DNA of 64,000 nt, taken from an uncultured Lachnospiraceae bacterium (GTDB lineage Bacteria > Bacillota > Clostridia > Lachnospirales > Lachnospiraceae). The stretch is from the NCBI GenBank assembly GCA_947626915.1, contig CANQUA010000003.1:1-64000 (forward strand), read 5' to 3'. The notes under the pieces are model-generated. The model worked only from the letters and a program-made list of their open reading frames with translations, made no database searches and was not told where the DNA came from. The position numbers were made by a program, and so were the translations under genes. Below, piece by piece: positions 1-8,153 of this stretch (position 1 is the stretch's first letter; the number at the start of each line of letters is the position of its first letter).

Positions 1-449
1 CATCCGCCGCCCCAGATCCAGTGGGCCTCGATGGGGTAGATGACCACGGAGATCACCGCTGAATAAATGCAGTAGCTCAAAAAGCGGGTCCGTTCCGCCA
101 TGGCGCCGGATACGATGGTCGCCGTGGTGGCGCAGAATACCAGGTTGAATACAAAATTGGACCAGTCGAAATTGGCGTAGTCCGTGAAGATTGCGAAGCT
201 AGGCTTGCCGATGAAGCCGCCGATGTCCTCGCCCAGCAGGAGGCTGAAGCCGATGGGCACGAACACCATGCAGCCGATGCAGAAGTCCATCAGGTTCTTC
301 ATCAGGATATTGCCCGCATTCTTGGCGCGGGTAAAACCGGTTTCCACCATGGCGAAGCCCGCCTGCATCCAGAAAACCAGGGCCGCGCCGATCAGGAACC
401 ACACTGCAAATACTTCGCTGTTAACAGCACGAAAGATTTCTTCTGTCAT
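1..449 (-). CDS. amt: Ammonium transporter (Amt), N-terminal part, cut by window edge
   Basis: About 149 codons of the N-terminal part are present and the rest lies outside the window. The product should be a trimeric membrane channel importing ammonium/ammonia. Family features visible are the first hydrophobic segment followed by MQAGFAMVETGFTRAKN (about residues 28-44), the NILMKNLMD stretch, and the later TATIVSGAMAERTRF and EAHWIWGGG segments, which are typical of Amt/AmtB. The start at 449 is chosen because GAGAGGAG stands just upstream and the protein begins at the usual family position. It is monocistronic at its 5' end with a leader of about 260 nt that contains a terminator-like hairpin, so expression is probably controlled after initiation. 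Family assignment is firm; any PII partner gene would lie beyond the left edge. Confidence 0.93.
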   Translation of the reverse strand, partial: MTEEIFRAVNSEVFAVWFLIGAALVFWMQAGFAMVETGFTRAKNAGNILMKNLMDFCIGCMVFVPIGFSLLLGEDIGGFIGKPSFAIFTDYANFDWSNFVFNLVFCATTATIVSGAMAERTRFLSYCIYSAVISVVIYPIEAHWIWGGG

Positions 450-665
450 AATGTTTTTCTCCTCTCATACGTTTCGAAAATCCTATTCGAAAGTCTCTCC
501 GAACCGGCGGCGGAAAGCGCCGGCAGCTTTTCCGCCTGCTCGGCATATAAGAAGGGGCGGAGACACGTTCCTCTTTTGGAAAGCGCCTTCGCCCCACATG
601 CCGGTTTCGGTTATGATCTGACGGGCGTTCGTGCAAACCGCGGCATTCTGCCCGGTTCTGCGGCG

Positions 666-700
666 AAAAAAAGGGACTATGGTTCAATAACCACAGCCCC
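666..700 (-). terminator. Terminator-like hairpin in the amt leader (attenuator candidate)
   Basis: Read on the reverse strand, a 12-bp stem (two G-U pairs, loop ATTG; 673-700) is followed at once by seven T. It starts only about 13 nt after the predicted transcription start of amt. A complete intrinsic terminator in this place would stop most transcripts unless something opens it, so control by antitermination is likely. A second weaker GGGGCG/CGCCCC pairing lies at 554-594 in the same leader. The structure is seen; the regulatory role is inferred. Confidence 0.6.
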
Positions 701-719
701 TTCGCTCATCATGCACTTT

Positions 720-748
720 ATAATAGCACCGTGCCGAAGTGGTGTCAA
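720..748 (-). promoter_or_regulatory. Promoter of amt
   Basis: On the reverse strand TTGACA (743-748) is followed after exactly 17 nt by TATTAT (720-725). The expected transcription start is near 713, giving a leader of about 260 nt before the amt start codon. Confidence 0.8.
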
Positions 749-837
749 CGAATAATTTGATCAACGTTTTTTCGCGGAATTGAAAAAAATCTGTGAAAAA
801 TTACAATCTTTTTGAGGAAAGGGGTTACATGCAAGTC

Positions 838-997
838 ACAGTTCACTCGTCCGCCAGCCAGGGAGCAGATTCGTGCCTGCACGAATATCTGCTCTTGGCT
901 GGACGGACGGAGGGAGCGCCATTTTATGAGCAAAGGGAGTCGCGAAGCGGCGGAAAGCGCATAAGCGCGGCTTTGCGAATGGCGCGGAGAGAACTGT
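838..997. repeat. 160-bp palindromic element with 30-bp internal hairpin
   Basis: The ends are inverted repeats (838-848 against 987-997, one mismatch in 11: ACAGTTCACTC and GAGAGAACTGT). Inside, 848-876 pairs with 879-909 almost perfectly around a 2-nt loop, giving a hairpin arm of about 30 bp. The right half also holds short inverted GCGC-rich repeats. A 55-codon reading frame (831-999) runs through it, so it could be a palindromic mobile repeat or a tiny gene overlapping a repeat. No transposase is present, which fits a non-autonomous element. Confidence 0.5.
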
Positions 998-1039
998 AGC
1001 GTTTTCAATGAGAATTCCCCTGTATTTTTCTGAATCCGG

Positions 1040-1068
1040 TTGAGGCGCGGCCGGGAGTGTGCTATACT
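1040..1068 (+). promoter_or_regulatory. Promoter of the MYG1-family gene
   Basis: TTGAGG (1040-1045), 17-nt spacer, TATACT (1063-1068). It lies about 75 nt upstream of the start codon of the next gene. Confidence 0.65.
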
Positions 1069-1142
1069 TGTTTTTGGCAAAAAGACGCAAACGGTTTCTG
1101 AAACCGCCAAATGAGCAGACAGCGGAAAACGGAGGTATTCAT

Positions 1143-1964
1143 ATGAAAGGTTTTACCCACAGCGGCACATTCCATGCGGACGATGTATTTTCTACGGCGC
1201 TTCTGCGGCTGATCTATCCGGATTTTCAGGTTACGAGGGGGAATAAGGTGCCGGAAGATTTTGACGGCATCGTCTATGACGTCGGCATGGGAGAGTTCGA
1301 TCATCATCAGGCGGACGCCAGAAAACGGGCGGACGGTACGCCCTACGCCGCGTTCGGGCTTTTGTGGGAAAAATACGGCGCCATGCTGGTAGGGGAGAAG
1401 GAGGCGGCGAATTTTGACCGGCAGTTTGTCTCCGCCATCGACGATGCGGACAACGGCAGGACGCAGTGCGAACTGTCGGTAACGGTTTCCTGGTTCAATC
1501 CCGAGTGGGATTCTCCGGACTCTCCGGATGAGCGCTTCGCCCAGGCGGTGGATTATGCGGAAGGGATCCTGCGCAGATACCTGTCCCAGGCAGCCGCCCG
1601 GAGCCGGGCTGCTGAGATCGTTGAAAAGGCGATGGCTGAGAGTACGGACAGCGTGGTGATCCTGCCCCGCTTTGTGCCGTGGCAGGCGGTTCTGGTGGAT
1701 ACGGACAAAAAATTCTGCGTTTTTCCTGACGGACGCGGCGGCTGGGCAGGACAGGGCGTTCCGCCGGAATTGAATTCCTTTAAGACCAAGATCCCGTTTC
1801 CGGAAGAATGGGCCGGCGCGGACGCGGAGAAGCTGCATCAGATCGACCCGAAATTTAATTTCTGCCACCGGGCCAGATTTTATCTGAGCGCCTCGGACGC
1901 GGAGGCCGCCGCCAGGCTCTGCAGGCTGGCGGAGAAAATGGCGAGGGAATCCGCAGAAGCATAG
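1143..1964 (+). CDS. MYG1-family (UPF0160) metal-dependent hydrolase
   Basis: A 273-residue protein of the MYG1/UPF0160 family, DHH-like metal-dependent phosphoesterases or exonucleases. The N-terminal metal-binding motifs are clear: HSGTFHADD (H6, H11, D13-D14), VYDVG (D46) and FDHHQ (D53, H54, H55), followed by the family blocks AAFGLLWEKYG and IDDADNG. The C-terminal FCHRARFYLSA segment is also typical. Start 1143 has GGAGG about 7 nt upstream; an in-frame ATG at 1059 lies inside the promoter region and lacks a good site. Eukaryotic MYG1 is described as a 3'-5' RNA exonuclease; the bacterial substrate is not known to me. It stands alone with its own promoter. Confidence 0.9.
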   Translation: MKGFTHSGTFHADDVFSTALLRLIYPDFQVTRGNKVPEDFDGIVYDVGMGEFDHHQADARKRADGTPYAAFGLLWEKYGAMLVGEKEAANFDRQFVSAIDDADNGRTQCELSVTVSWFNPEWDSPDSPDERFAQAVDYAEGILRRYLSQAAARSRAAEIVEKAMAESTDSVVILPRFVPWQAVLVDTDKKFCVFPDGRGGWAGQGVPPELNSFKTKIPFPEEWAGADAEKLHQIDPKFNFCHRARFYLSASDAEAAARLCRLAEKMARESAEA

Positions 1965-2030
1965 GAAGGTTCCGGGCGATTGCCCAGGCGTACGAAAGCT
2001 GCCGCAAACCGGTTTTCGCCTTGCTGTCCG

Positions 2031-2067
2031 AACCGCTTTGGAGAGAGAGCCCGTCGAAGCGGTTTTG
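2031..2067 (+). terminator. Possible terminator after the MYG1-family gene
   Basis: AACCGCTT (2031-2038) pairs with AAGCGGTT (2057-2064) across an 18-nt loop, followed by TTGC. The T-run is short, so this is a weak terminator candidate between genes on opposite strands. Confidence 0.4.
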
Positions 2068-2174
2068 CAGGCAGCGCAGCGTGTCCGGTCCTGCGGCAGC
2101 TTGTTTTATAAAACAGAGGGTTACATAGGTTATAAAAAGAACAGGTTACAGCATGGCCCGGCCGGAACGCGCGT

Positions 2175-3377
2175 TTATTCCCGGCATTCCAGCACATCCT
2201 TATAGAACTGGTTCAGTTCCTCTTCGCTGTCGCACAGTACCAGGTACATCTGATTTCCCATGGCTCCGGACAGCGCGTCCGGGATCCGGTCCACCATCTT
2301 CATTTTCGCGCCGTATTTGTTCATGATGTCCTCATGGCTCATGACGAAATTCTTGCCGTCCCGGCGTCCAGCGAAAGCGCAGAATGCGTGCTGGCCCACG
2401 GGCATCGTGGAACGGTCGAACGCGATCATGTCCGCCCAGATCTTGTAGACGTTGGTGGAGTGAGCGAAATTGATCATGTCGGGCGTGAAACCGCCGCAGG
2501 GACGCATATTGACTTCCAGGGCCATGATATCGCCTTTTTTGCCCAGGCCCTCCTGGTCCTGCTGCAGGCGGAAGAACTCGAAGTGGATGAAACGGCTCTT
2601 GACGCCGAAGCTTTTGACCGTGGCGCGACCTGCCCGGCGGGTATCCTCCGGCAGCTCCTTGACGATATAATAGACGGAATTGTCCGCATTGTTGACGATG
2701 TCCATGATGGAGACGGGAGATACGTTGCCGGTCTCGAACATGGGCTCGCCGTTGGAATCAATGATGGCGTCATAGGAGTTGACCGCGCCGTAGACGAATT
2801 CCTCCATGATATACGGCACATCCGGGAATTTCGTATCGAAGAAATGCCGCAGGTCGTCGTCGTTTGCGATCTTGTGCGTGTCGGAAGCGCCTACGCCGTT
2901 GTCGGGCTTGGCGACGACCGGGTAGCCCACCTGCTCGATGAACGCTCTGCAGCCGTCCCAGTCGTCCACCAGATGGTAGCGGGCTACGGGAATGCCGGCC
3001 TTCTGATAGTATTCTTTCATTTTGGACTTATACTTGATCCGGGAAATGTCGGAAACCTGGAAGCCGCTCTGGATATTGAAATCGGTGCGGAACCGGGCGT
3101 CCCGCTCCAGCCAGTATTCGTTGTTGGATTCCAGCCAGTCGATGCGGCCGTATTTGAAAATGAAAAACGCGATAGCCCGGTAAACCTCGTCGCTGTTTTC
3201 CAGATTGGAGACCTTGTAATATTCGGTCAGGCTGTCTTTCAGCTCAGAGGTCAGTTCGTCGTAGGGCTGGTCGCCGATGCCTAAGACGTTCATGCCGTTA
3301 TTTTTCAGTTCCCGGCAGAACTGCCAGTAGTTGGTCGGGAAATTCGGTGAGATAAACACAACGTTTTTCATTTTCAT
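2175..3377 (-). CDS. ATP-grasp domain ligase, substrate unknown
   Basis: A 400-residue protein of the ATP-grasp superfamily (carbamoyl-phosphate-synthase-like), which joins a carboxylate to an amine or thiol through an acyl phosphate. The N-terminal 110 residues look like a pre-ATP-grasp Rossmann domain (VVFISPNFP at the start). The ATP-grasp fold follows: VVAKPDNGVGASDTHKI is the glycine-rich nucleotide loop, YIMEEFVYGAVNSYDAI the second half, and ALEVNMRPCGGFTPDM carries the metal-binding Glu and Asn. A second ATG two codons in (3371) has better spacing to AGGAGG (9 nt against about 4) and may be the true start. It lies downstream of two esterase genes on the same strand, so they could act together, but the 356-bp gap makes an operon uncertain. 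Confidence 0.85.
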   Translation of the reverse strand: MKMKNVVFISPNFPTNYWQFCRELKNNGMNVLGIGDQPYDELTSELKDSLTEYYKVSNLENSDEVYRAIAFFIFKYGRIDWLESNNEYWLERDARFRTDFNIQSGFQVSDISRIKYKSKMKEYYQKAGIPVARYHLVDDWDGCRAFIEQVGYPVVAKPDNGVGASDTHKIANDDDLRHFFDTKFPDVPYIMEEFVYGAVNSYDAIIDSNGEPMFETGNVSPVSIMDIVNNADNSVYYIVKELPEDTRRAGRATVKSFGVKSRFIHFEFFRLQQDQEGLGKKGDIMALEVNMRPCGGFTPDMINFAHSTNVYKIWADMIAFDRSTMPVGQHAFCAFAGRRDGKNFVMSHEDIMNKYGAKMKMVDRIPDALSGAMGNQMYLVLCDSEEELNQFYKDVLECRE

Positions 3378-3733
3378 AATCCTCCTCGCGGGTGGTTCCC
3401 GCGTACTGCTTTTTTCTTATTGTTTTTTATGCGTATGCTTTTTACGGTTCTTTTTTAAAAGCTGCTTTTTTATTTTTGCTTTTGGCGTATCGTTTTGGCG
3501 CGCTTTTGGGTTTGCATTTTATTTGGTCTGTTTTTCTTATTTTCCCTGCTTGGGTTTTTGCCTGTACTTTTCCTGTTTGGGTTTTGAACCACAGTTTCCC
3601 TGATTTTCATTCTGGTTCAGCTTCTGCCTGTTCTGTTTTCCTGTATCTTCGCTTTGATGATCGGTCAGGGAGCGTTCATCATTCCCGTTGCTGTTTTTTG
3701 CTTAACTACGGAACCGGGTCTTTTCGCGTTTCT
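3378..3733. other. A-rich gene-free stretch, purine-biased on the reverse strand
   Basis: No gene is supported. The reverse strand is strongly A-rich with many AAAA and CAG/AAG triplets, unlike the surrounding GC-rich DNA. One reverse-strand frame (about 3537-3695) stays open for 53 codons and would read as a Lys/Gln/Asn-rich chain, but it has no start codon. It could be the decayed tail of a low-complexity protein or an AT-rich spacer. The AGGAGG of the ATP-grasp gene lies at its right edge near 3380. Confidence 0.5.
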
Positions 3734-4492
3734 TCAGCCCATATCCAGCAGATAGGGTGCGAAGTAGACGACCTGTTTATACCACCAGTCCCAGTCGTGG
3801 GCGCAGTCGTACCCCCAGTAGTCCACCCAGGCGTAGATCTCTTTCCAGTCCAGGATGCCGTGGAGCTGGCGCGTGGAATCCGGCATTTCCCAGGGACCCT
3901 GTCCGACGCAGATCACCGCTTTGTGGCGGTTGTACTTGGCGATATAAGGGTGGTCGGTGGGCATGTTGGCCAGATAATGGACCGGCGAGTTCAGATAGAC
4001 CAGGTCGTCCATATAAGCGCCGAAGCCGTATTCCGCGGTGTAAATGCCGCTGAGGGCCAGCAGACGGTCGAACACGTCCGGCCAGCGGAAATAGAAATTC
4101 ACCGCGTGGGTGGCGCCTAAGCTGCTGCCGAAGACCATGACGCCAGGCTCTTCGCTCCAGCCGTTGCGCTCCATCGCCATATGGCGGATAAAGGGAGCCA
4201 TCTCTTCCACAACGTAACGGTTCCATGCCTCGTGCCGTTCGATCCGCCTGCGGGGATCTCCGTAGGTATCGGACCAGGTTTCCTGATCCATGGTATCGAT
4301 GGAAAAGACCATCAGCTTTCCGCGATCGATCCAGGGGGCCCAGGTGTCGCTCATATGGAAATTTTCAAAATCGTAGAAACGGCCGTTCTGGCAGGGAATA
4401 TAGAGCATGGGCCGTCCTGCGTGGCCGTAAACCTTGCACTCCATGTCGCGGCCCAGGGCCTGGCTGTATTGTTTAAAATATTGAGTTTCCAT
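3734..4492 (-). CDS. Esterase-D/PHB-depolymerase-like alpha/beta hydrolase
   Basis: A 252-residue putative esterase of the family that includes antigen-85-like and enterochelin-esterase-like proteins. The nucleophile elbow GSSLGA (GxSxG form) is followed by a helix and the block LLALSGIYTAEYG. A C-terminal Asp/His-rich end (DCAHDWDWW) can supply the catalytic His. No signal peptide or membrane segment is seen, so it should be cytoplasmic. It starts 33 nt after the stop of the neighbouring esterase gene, with AAGGAGG just upstream, so the two are probably one transcript. The two proteins share fold but not close sequence. The natural ester substrate is not evident. Confidence 0.8.
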   Translation of the reverse strand: METQYFKQYSQALGRDMECKVYGHAGRPMLYIPCQNGRFYDFENFHMSDTWAPWIDRGKLMVFSIDTMDQETWSDTYGDPRRRIERHEAWNRYVVEEMAPFIRHMAMERNGWSEEPGVMVFGSSLGATHAVNFYFRWPDVFDRLLALSGIYTAEYGFGAYMDDLVYLNSPVHYLANMPTDHPYIAKYNRHKAVICVGQGPWEMPDSTRQLHGILDWKEIYAWVDYWGYDCAHDWDWWYKQVVYFAPYLLDMG

Positions 4493-4525
4493 GATGGTTT
4501 GTTTCCTCCTTGCGTAATCAGCGGT

Positions 4526-5290
4526 TTACAGATCGTACATCAGGGTTTCCATAAAGATCGGAAGCTGCTTTTCCCAGCTGGCTTCGCTGTGGTCCCCGTG
4601 CGGTACGATGCGGGAAGTCAGATAAATGTCGCGGTCCAGAAGCATTCCGCAGACCTTTTTAAATTCTTTTGCCATGACGGCGCGGCCCTTCAGTTCTTCT
4701 GAACCGTAATCCATGTAAATAACGGTGTTGGCGCGCAGCGCGGTCTTCCGGATCATGTGCTCGACGCCTGCCGGATTGGTCCAGAGGGAGGGGGAGAGCG
4801 CCGCGGCCCGGGAAAAGTACCGGTTATAGGCCAGCACGGCGTAAAGGCTCATGAGTCCGCCCATGGAACTGCCTGCGATAAAGGTGTGCTTCCGGTCCGG
4901 CAGCGTGCGGAAATTCTGATCGATATACGGTTTAAAGCTGCGGAGCATCCAGCGCATCGTGGTCTTCCCTTTCCCCACGAAGCTGCCCAGCTGGGGATCC
5001 CGGAACGAAAAGGGCGAATACTCGCTCAGGCGGCCGTTATCCGGATGGCGGTTGCATTCGACGGCGGCGATGATCAGCTGCGTCTCCGTGAAATCCATGT
5101 ATTCTGTCATGCCCCAGGATTTGCCGTAGGTGGCGTCCTCGTCGAAAAATACGTTGTGGCCGTCGAACATATAGAGGACAGGATAGCGGTGTTCCGGTTC
5201 ATGCAGATAAGATTCCGGCAGGTAAATGTAAGCCCGCCGGGGTTCGTCCCCTGTCAGTTCCGGAATCGTTACTTCCCAAGTTTCTACCAT
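4526..5290 (-). CDS. Esterase family alpha/beta hydrolase
   Basis: A 254-residue member of the putative esterase family. The N-terminal block RRAYIYLPESYL and YPVLYMFDGHNVFFDE is typical, the nucleophile sits in AGSSMGGLMSLY, and HGDHSEASWEKQLP near the end carries the probable catalytic His. Family members act on ferulate, S-formylglutathione, siderophore or acyl-sugar esters; nothing here separates these. It lacks a signal peptide. It is the first gene of a reverse-strand group (this gene, then the 3734-4492 esterase, perhaps then the ATP-grasp ligase) and has a near-consensus promoter 33-61 nt upstream of the start. The start is supported by CGGAGG 6 nt upstream. Confidence 0.85.
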   Translation of the reverse strand: MVETWEVTIPELTGDEPRRAYIYLPESYLHEPEHRYPVLYMFDGHNVFFDEDATYGKSWGMTEYMDFTETQLIIAAVECNRHPDNGRLSEYSPFSFRDPQLGSFVGKGKTTMRWMLRSFKPYIDQNFRTLPDRKHTFIAGSSMGGLMSLYAVLAYNRYFSRAAALSPSLWTNPAGVEHMIRKTALRANTVIYMDYGSEELKGRAVMAKEFKKVCGMLLDRDIYLTSRIVPHGDHSEASWEKQLPIFMETLMYDL

Positions 5291-5322
5291 AATTGCCTCC
5301 GAAAGAAAAATTTACGAGGAAT

Positions 5323-5351
5323 AATATATCATAGCAAATGAAAAATATCAA
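5323..5351 (-). promoter_or_regulatory. Promoter of the esterase operon
   Basis: Reverse-strand TTGATA (5346-5351), 17-nt spacer, TATATT (5323-5328). Confidence 0.75.
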
Positions 5352-5612
5352 GGTTTCGTCCGGGAAATCAAAGAAATCCATCTGCGGACGGATCGGAACC
5401 GGAATCGAGCCCGCCTTTTGTATGAACAGCGGTCTGTCTGCAGCCGGAGCCGAAGGAGCAGACCGGTATCCGTTGTACGGAAGAGCGCAGAGGAACGGCC
5501 GTATATTGCAATTTAGGTACTGCAAATGTGCGGAAGCGGCGGTGGATTTCTGGTCAATTGTATGGTATGATGCTTTGTATATAGAAGAGAGTGATGCAAA
5601 GGAGAAAGGAAT

Positions 5613-6434
5613 ATGACGCTGCAGGAATTGTATCAGGGAATCGGGCTGCTGCCGGAGGATATCGCAAGGCTGGAAGAGACGGAAAAGACGCTTTCAATGG
5701 AAAAGGTTACAGGTTACATAGAGCGGCTTACGAGACCGGAAACGGCGGCAGAGGCGTATCAGTCGCTGAAAGAGTGCCTGGGAGAAGAGGAGGAGCAGTT
5801 TGGGATGCTGTACTGCCAGCTGGAGGCGGCGAGGCGGCTCCACCGGAGGTATGCTAAGATGCGGATACCGGATAAGATCTTCTTCGATACGATGAAATGT
5901 TTTCCGCGGTTTATGGCGGAGTGCCGGGTGCGCAATAGGAAGCGGTATTTTGACCGGGGCTGGTGGACGATCCGGCAGGTCAGCATGCGTATCTTCCGGA
6001 TCGGCGCTTTGGAATATGAACTGAAACAAACTGCCGGGGAAGACCGCGCAGTCGGGCTGCATATCCCATCGGACGCGGACTTTTCTCCGGAGTCGGTGGA
6101 GCGTTCCCTGGAAGAAGCGAAACAGTTTCTGGCGGAACGGTACCCGGACTTTAGCGGCGCGGATTATGTCTGCAATTCCTGGCTTTTGTCGACGGCGCTG
6201 AAAGAACTGCTGCCGGAAGACAGCCATATTCTGTCTTTCCAGCGGAGGTTTGAGATCCGGGGCGTGGATCCGGACGACCGGGGCTATATGAGGTGGCTGT
6301 TTGCGGCGCAGGATGACGCCGCGGTCGAGACGCTGCCGGAAGATACGAGCCTTCGCAGAGCGGCGAAAACGTATCTTGCGGCCGGCGGCAAGATCGGAGC
6401 GGCCCGCGGGACGTTGAAGAACTCCCGGGAATAG
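5613..6434 (+). CDS. Acyltransferase-domain protein (GNAT-like C-terminal family)
   Basis: A 273-residue soluble protein that resembles the two-part acyltransferase-domain proteins common in Clostridia: a helical N-terminal region (about 1-120) and a GNAT-like C-terminal region (about 125-270). The block FFDTMKCFPRFMAECRVRN, then WWTIRQVSMRIFRIGALEYEL and LHIPSDADFSPESVE, is the recognisable part. Near the C-terminus, NSWLLSTALKELLPEDSHILSFQ is also typical of this family. The substrate is unknown. Start 5613 is supported by AAAGGAG 9 nt upstream. It converges with the amidase gene and ends inside a shared hairpin. Confidence 0.65.
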   Translation: MTLQELYQGIGLLPEDIARLEETEKTLSMEKVTGYIERLTRPETAAEAYQSLKECLGEEEEQFGMLYCQLEAARRLHRRYAKMRIPDKIFFDTMKCFPRFMAECRVRNRKRYFDRGWWTIRQVSMRIFRIGALEYELKQTAGEDRAVGLHIPSDADFSPESVERSLEEAKQFLAERYPDFSGADYVCNSWLLSTALKELLPEDSHILSFQRRFEIRGVDPDDRGYMRWLFAAQDDAAVETLPEDTSLRRAAKTYLAAGGKIGAARGTLKNSRE

Positions 6435-6455
6435 TGTTGTCTATCCCGCGTTTTT
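6426..6455 (+). terminator. Terminator overlapping two convergent stop codons
   Basis: CGGGAATAG (6426-6434) pairs with CTATCCCG (6441-6448) with one bulged A and a 6-nt loop, followed by CGTTTTT. The stop codon of the acyltransferase-like gene lies in the left arm and the reverse-strand stop of the amidase gene in the right arm. Confidence 0.6.
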
Positions 6456-7388
6456 CACGTCTTTTAAAAATTGTTCCCACGCCTCGGGGTTTCGTACATA
6501 ATACCGCGGACATTCTTTTCCGGTGACATCGTAGTGGCGGATCACTGCTTCGCTGCTGTCCAGCTCAAATTCGTCGCACAGCCACCGCACCAGCCGGACC
6601 AGGGAATCGTAGGTCTCCTGGGTGAACTGGCCGTCGGCGTCCGGGTGGCAGCACTCGATGGCGACGGTGTCCTTGTTCCGGTGATTGGAACAGTAGGAGA
6701 TCTCGTTTAGGGGAATGCACTGGATGATCTCCCCGTCCAGCCCTATCACGAAATGGCTGCTGGCCGAGGTGGTCTTCGTTTCCGCCAGACTGTTGAAATA
6801 GCTCCGGTTCGCGCTGGCGGAGGTTCCCGGATTGCCCACATAATGGACGACCACCCCTTTTACCTCTTCCAGTGCGGTCTGGGGCCGGGAGTAGGGATTG
6901 GGCGTCAGGAAATCCTGGGTAATCCAGTCCGGTACCCGGGCCTGGATCCCGGCAGGGTCGATCTTCGTCTGAGACGGTTTTATCAGCTTAAAGCCCCAAA
7001 AGCCTGCCGCCGTCAGCACGGCCAGCGCCGCCGCCAGGAGCAGAACGCGGCGCAGCAGACGCCTGAGACGGCGCTTTTTCCGCTGCTTCATTATGTATGC
7101 GCGCCGGCGCTGCTCGTAGCGCGCTTTTTCGCGCCGCTTCCGCCGAAGCTCGTCTTCGTATTCCGCGTCGCCCCAGTCCGGGACTTCTGTGGTTTCCCGG
7201 CGCAGCCACGGTTCCGATTCGGCTGCCGGTTCTCTGGATGCAGCTCTGCGCTGGGAGCCGCTGATCCGGCCGCCGCCTGAAAACTCCGGGCATTCCCGGC
7301 GCGGCCGTTCGCCCGTCCGGCGGTCCTGGATTCCCGCAGTTCTTCTGTCCGGTATTTCCGCTATTTCTCTGATCTGTTTTTCCGCCAT
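6441..7388 (-). CDS. Membrane-anchored N-acetylmuramoyl-L-alanine amidase (Amidase_2/PGRP fold)
   Basis: A 315-residue protein. Residues 1-112 are charged and Arg-rich and should be cytoplasmic; about 113-136 form one membrane helix; the catalytic domain (about 165-312) would lie outside. Amidase_2 features are VVVHYVGNPGTSA with a zinc His at 182, SSHFVIGLDGEIIQCIP, the block IAIECCHPDADGQFT (as VAIECC), and IRHYDVTGKECPRYY with His 285 and Cys 293 as further metal ligands. The last Asp-to-Cys type ligand is common in this zinc amidase family. It cleaves the bond between muramic acid and L-Ala in peptidoglycan. The long basic cytoplasmic N-terminus is unusual and may tether it to a partner. 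AGGA precedes the start. Confidence 0.88.
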   Translation of the reverse strand: MAEKQIREIAEIPDRRTAGIQDRRTGERPRRECPEFSGGGRISGSQRRAASREPAAESEPWLRRETTEVPDWGDAEYEDELRRKRREKARYEQRRRAYIMKQRKKRRLRRLLRRVLLLAAALAVLTAAGFWGFKLIKPSQTKIDPAGIQARVPDWITQDFLTPNPYSRPQTALEEVKGVVVHYVGNPGTSASANRSYFNSLAETKTTSASSHFVIGLDGEIIQCIPLNEISYCSNHRNKDTVAIECCHPDADGQFTQETYDSLVRLVRWLCDEFELDSSEAVIRHYDVTGKECPRYYVRNPEAWEQFLKDVKNAG

Positions 7389-7504
7389 TGCCCTATCCTG
7401 CCTTTTTACCGTTCGGTATGCCGCAGCGCGGCCGTCTACCCTAATAATATACCAGTTTCGGCAAAATCTGCCATTACGAAAATATTATAATTCTATTAAG
7501 AAGA

Positions 7505-8149
7505 TCATGAGAAATTCAGGATATTTGCCTGCTTCCTGTCCGGGCGGCAGTCTGTTAAAGGCCGGGGAGAAAGGTTTGCGGCGCGCCGGTTCCGCTTACA
7601 ATAATCCTGCGGCTCCGGGGTCCTGCCGCTGGCATTAGAGCTTATCCCGCAGAGGGAGGCCGGCCGGATCATTCTTTTTTTCAGCCAGCCGGAAAAGAGC
7701 ATATTGACCGCAAACCAATAAGGGCTCAGCAGAATCAGGTAGATCACCCGTTCCCTGCCCTGTACCATAGTGGTCCGGTAGATCAGCTCCTCGCCCCCGA
7801 TCAGGCCGGTGACCGATATTTCGATATTCCCTGAGAGAGTAAGCGCAAATAAATAAGCGCCGATGACCGCAGCGGCATCGAACAGGCGGCATTGCCAGAG
7901 CGCCCACAGGGTGAGCACACTTTGTATCATTACCACGAGCGTCAAATAGGGAGAGGTCAAAACAATGCGGTTGAGAACGGGAGTAAGCAGCGCTGACAGA
8001 ACGACCGGCGGGACGATATACCATTGATTATGCCGTCCCCGGAAAGGACCCTGCAGACGGTGGTCAAACAGGATCTCTGCATAATGGTACATGCAGAAGA
8101 TTTCCGAAAATGTACTTATTATGTCCAGCAGGAAAGACAGCCGTTCCAT
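7505..8149 (-). pseudogene. Truncated AgrC-like sensor kinase (membrane part only)
   Basis: The reading frame gives 214 residues. The first 165 or so contain about five hydrophobic segments in the pattern of the AgrC/GHKL sensor input domain (IISTFSEIFCMYHYAEILF at the start). After SGWLKKRM the sequence turns into Pro/Arg/Asn-rich text with none of the H, N or G boxes of a histidine kinase, and the next gene promoter begins soon after. The kinase part is therefore missing, probably by deletion. Start 8149 is preferred over 8167: GGGAGG sits 7 nt upstream, and the frame overlaps the end of the regulator gene, showing former translational coupling. It might still be made as an inert membrane protein. 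Confidence 0.65.
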
Positions 8150-8153
8150 TCCA

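Noticed and set aside
184..621. Forward open frame across the amt start
   Set aside because: Runs through the amt coding region and its leader in antisense; no family signal.
3331..4120. Forward Phe/Leu/Cys-rich open frames in the T-rich gap
   Set aside because: They arise from the T-rich strand of the A-rich spacer and then run antisense into the esterase gene.
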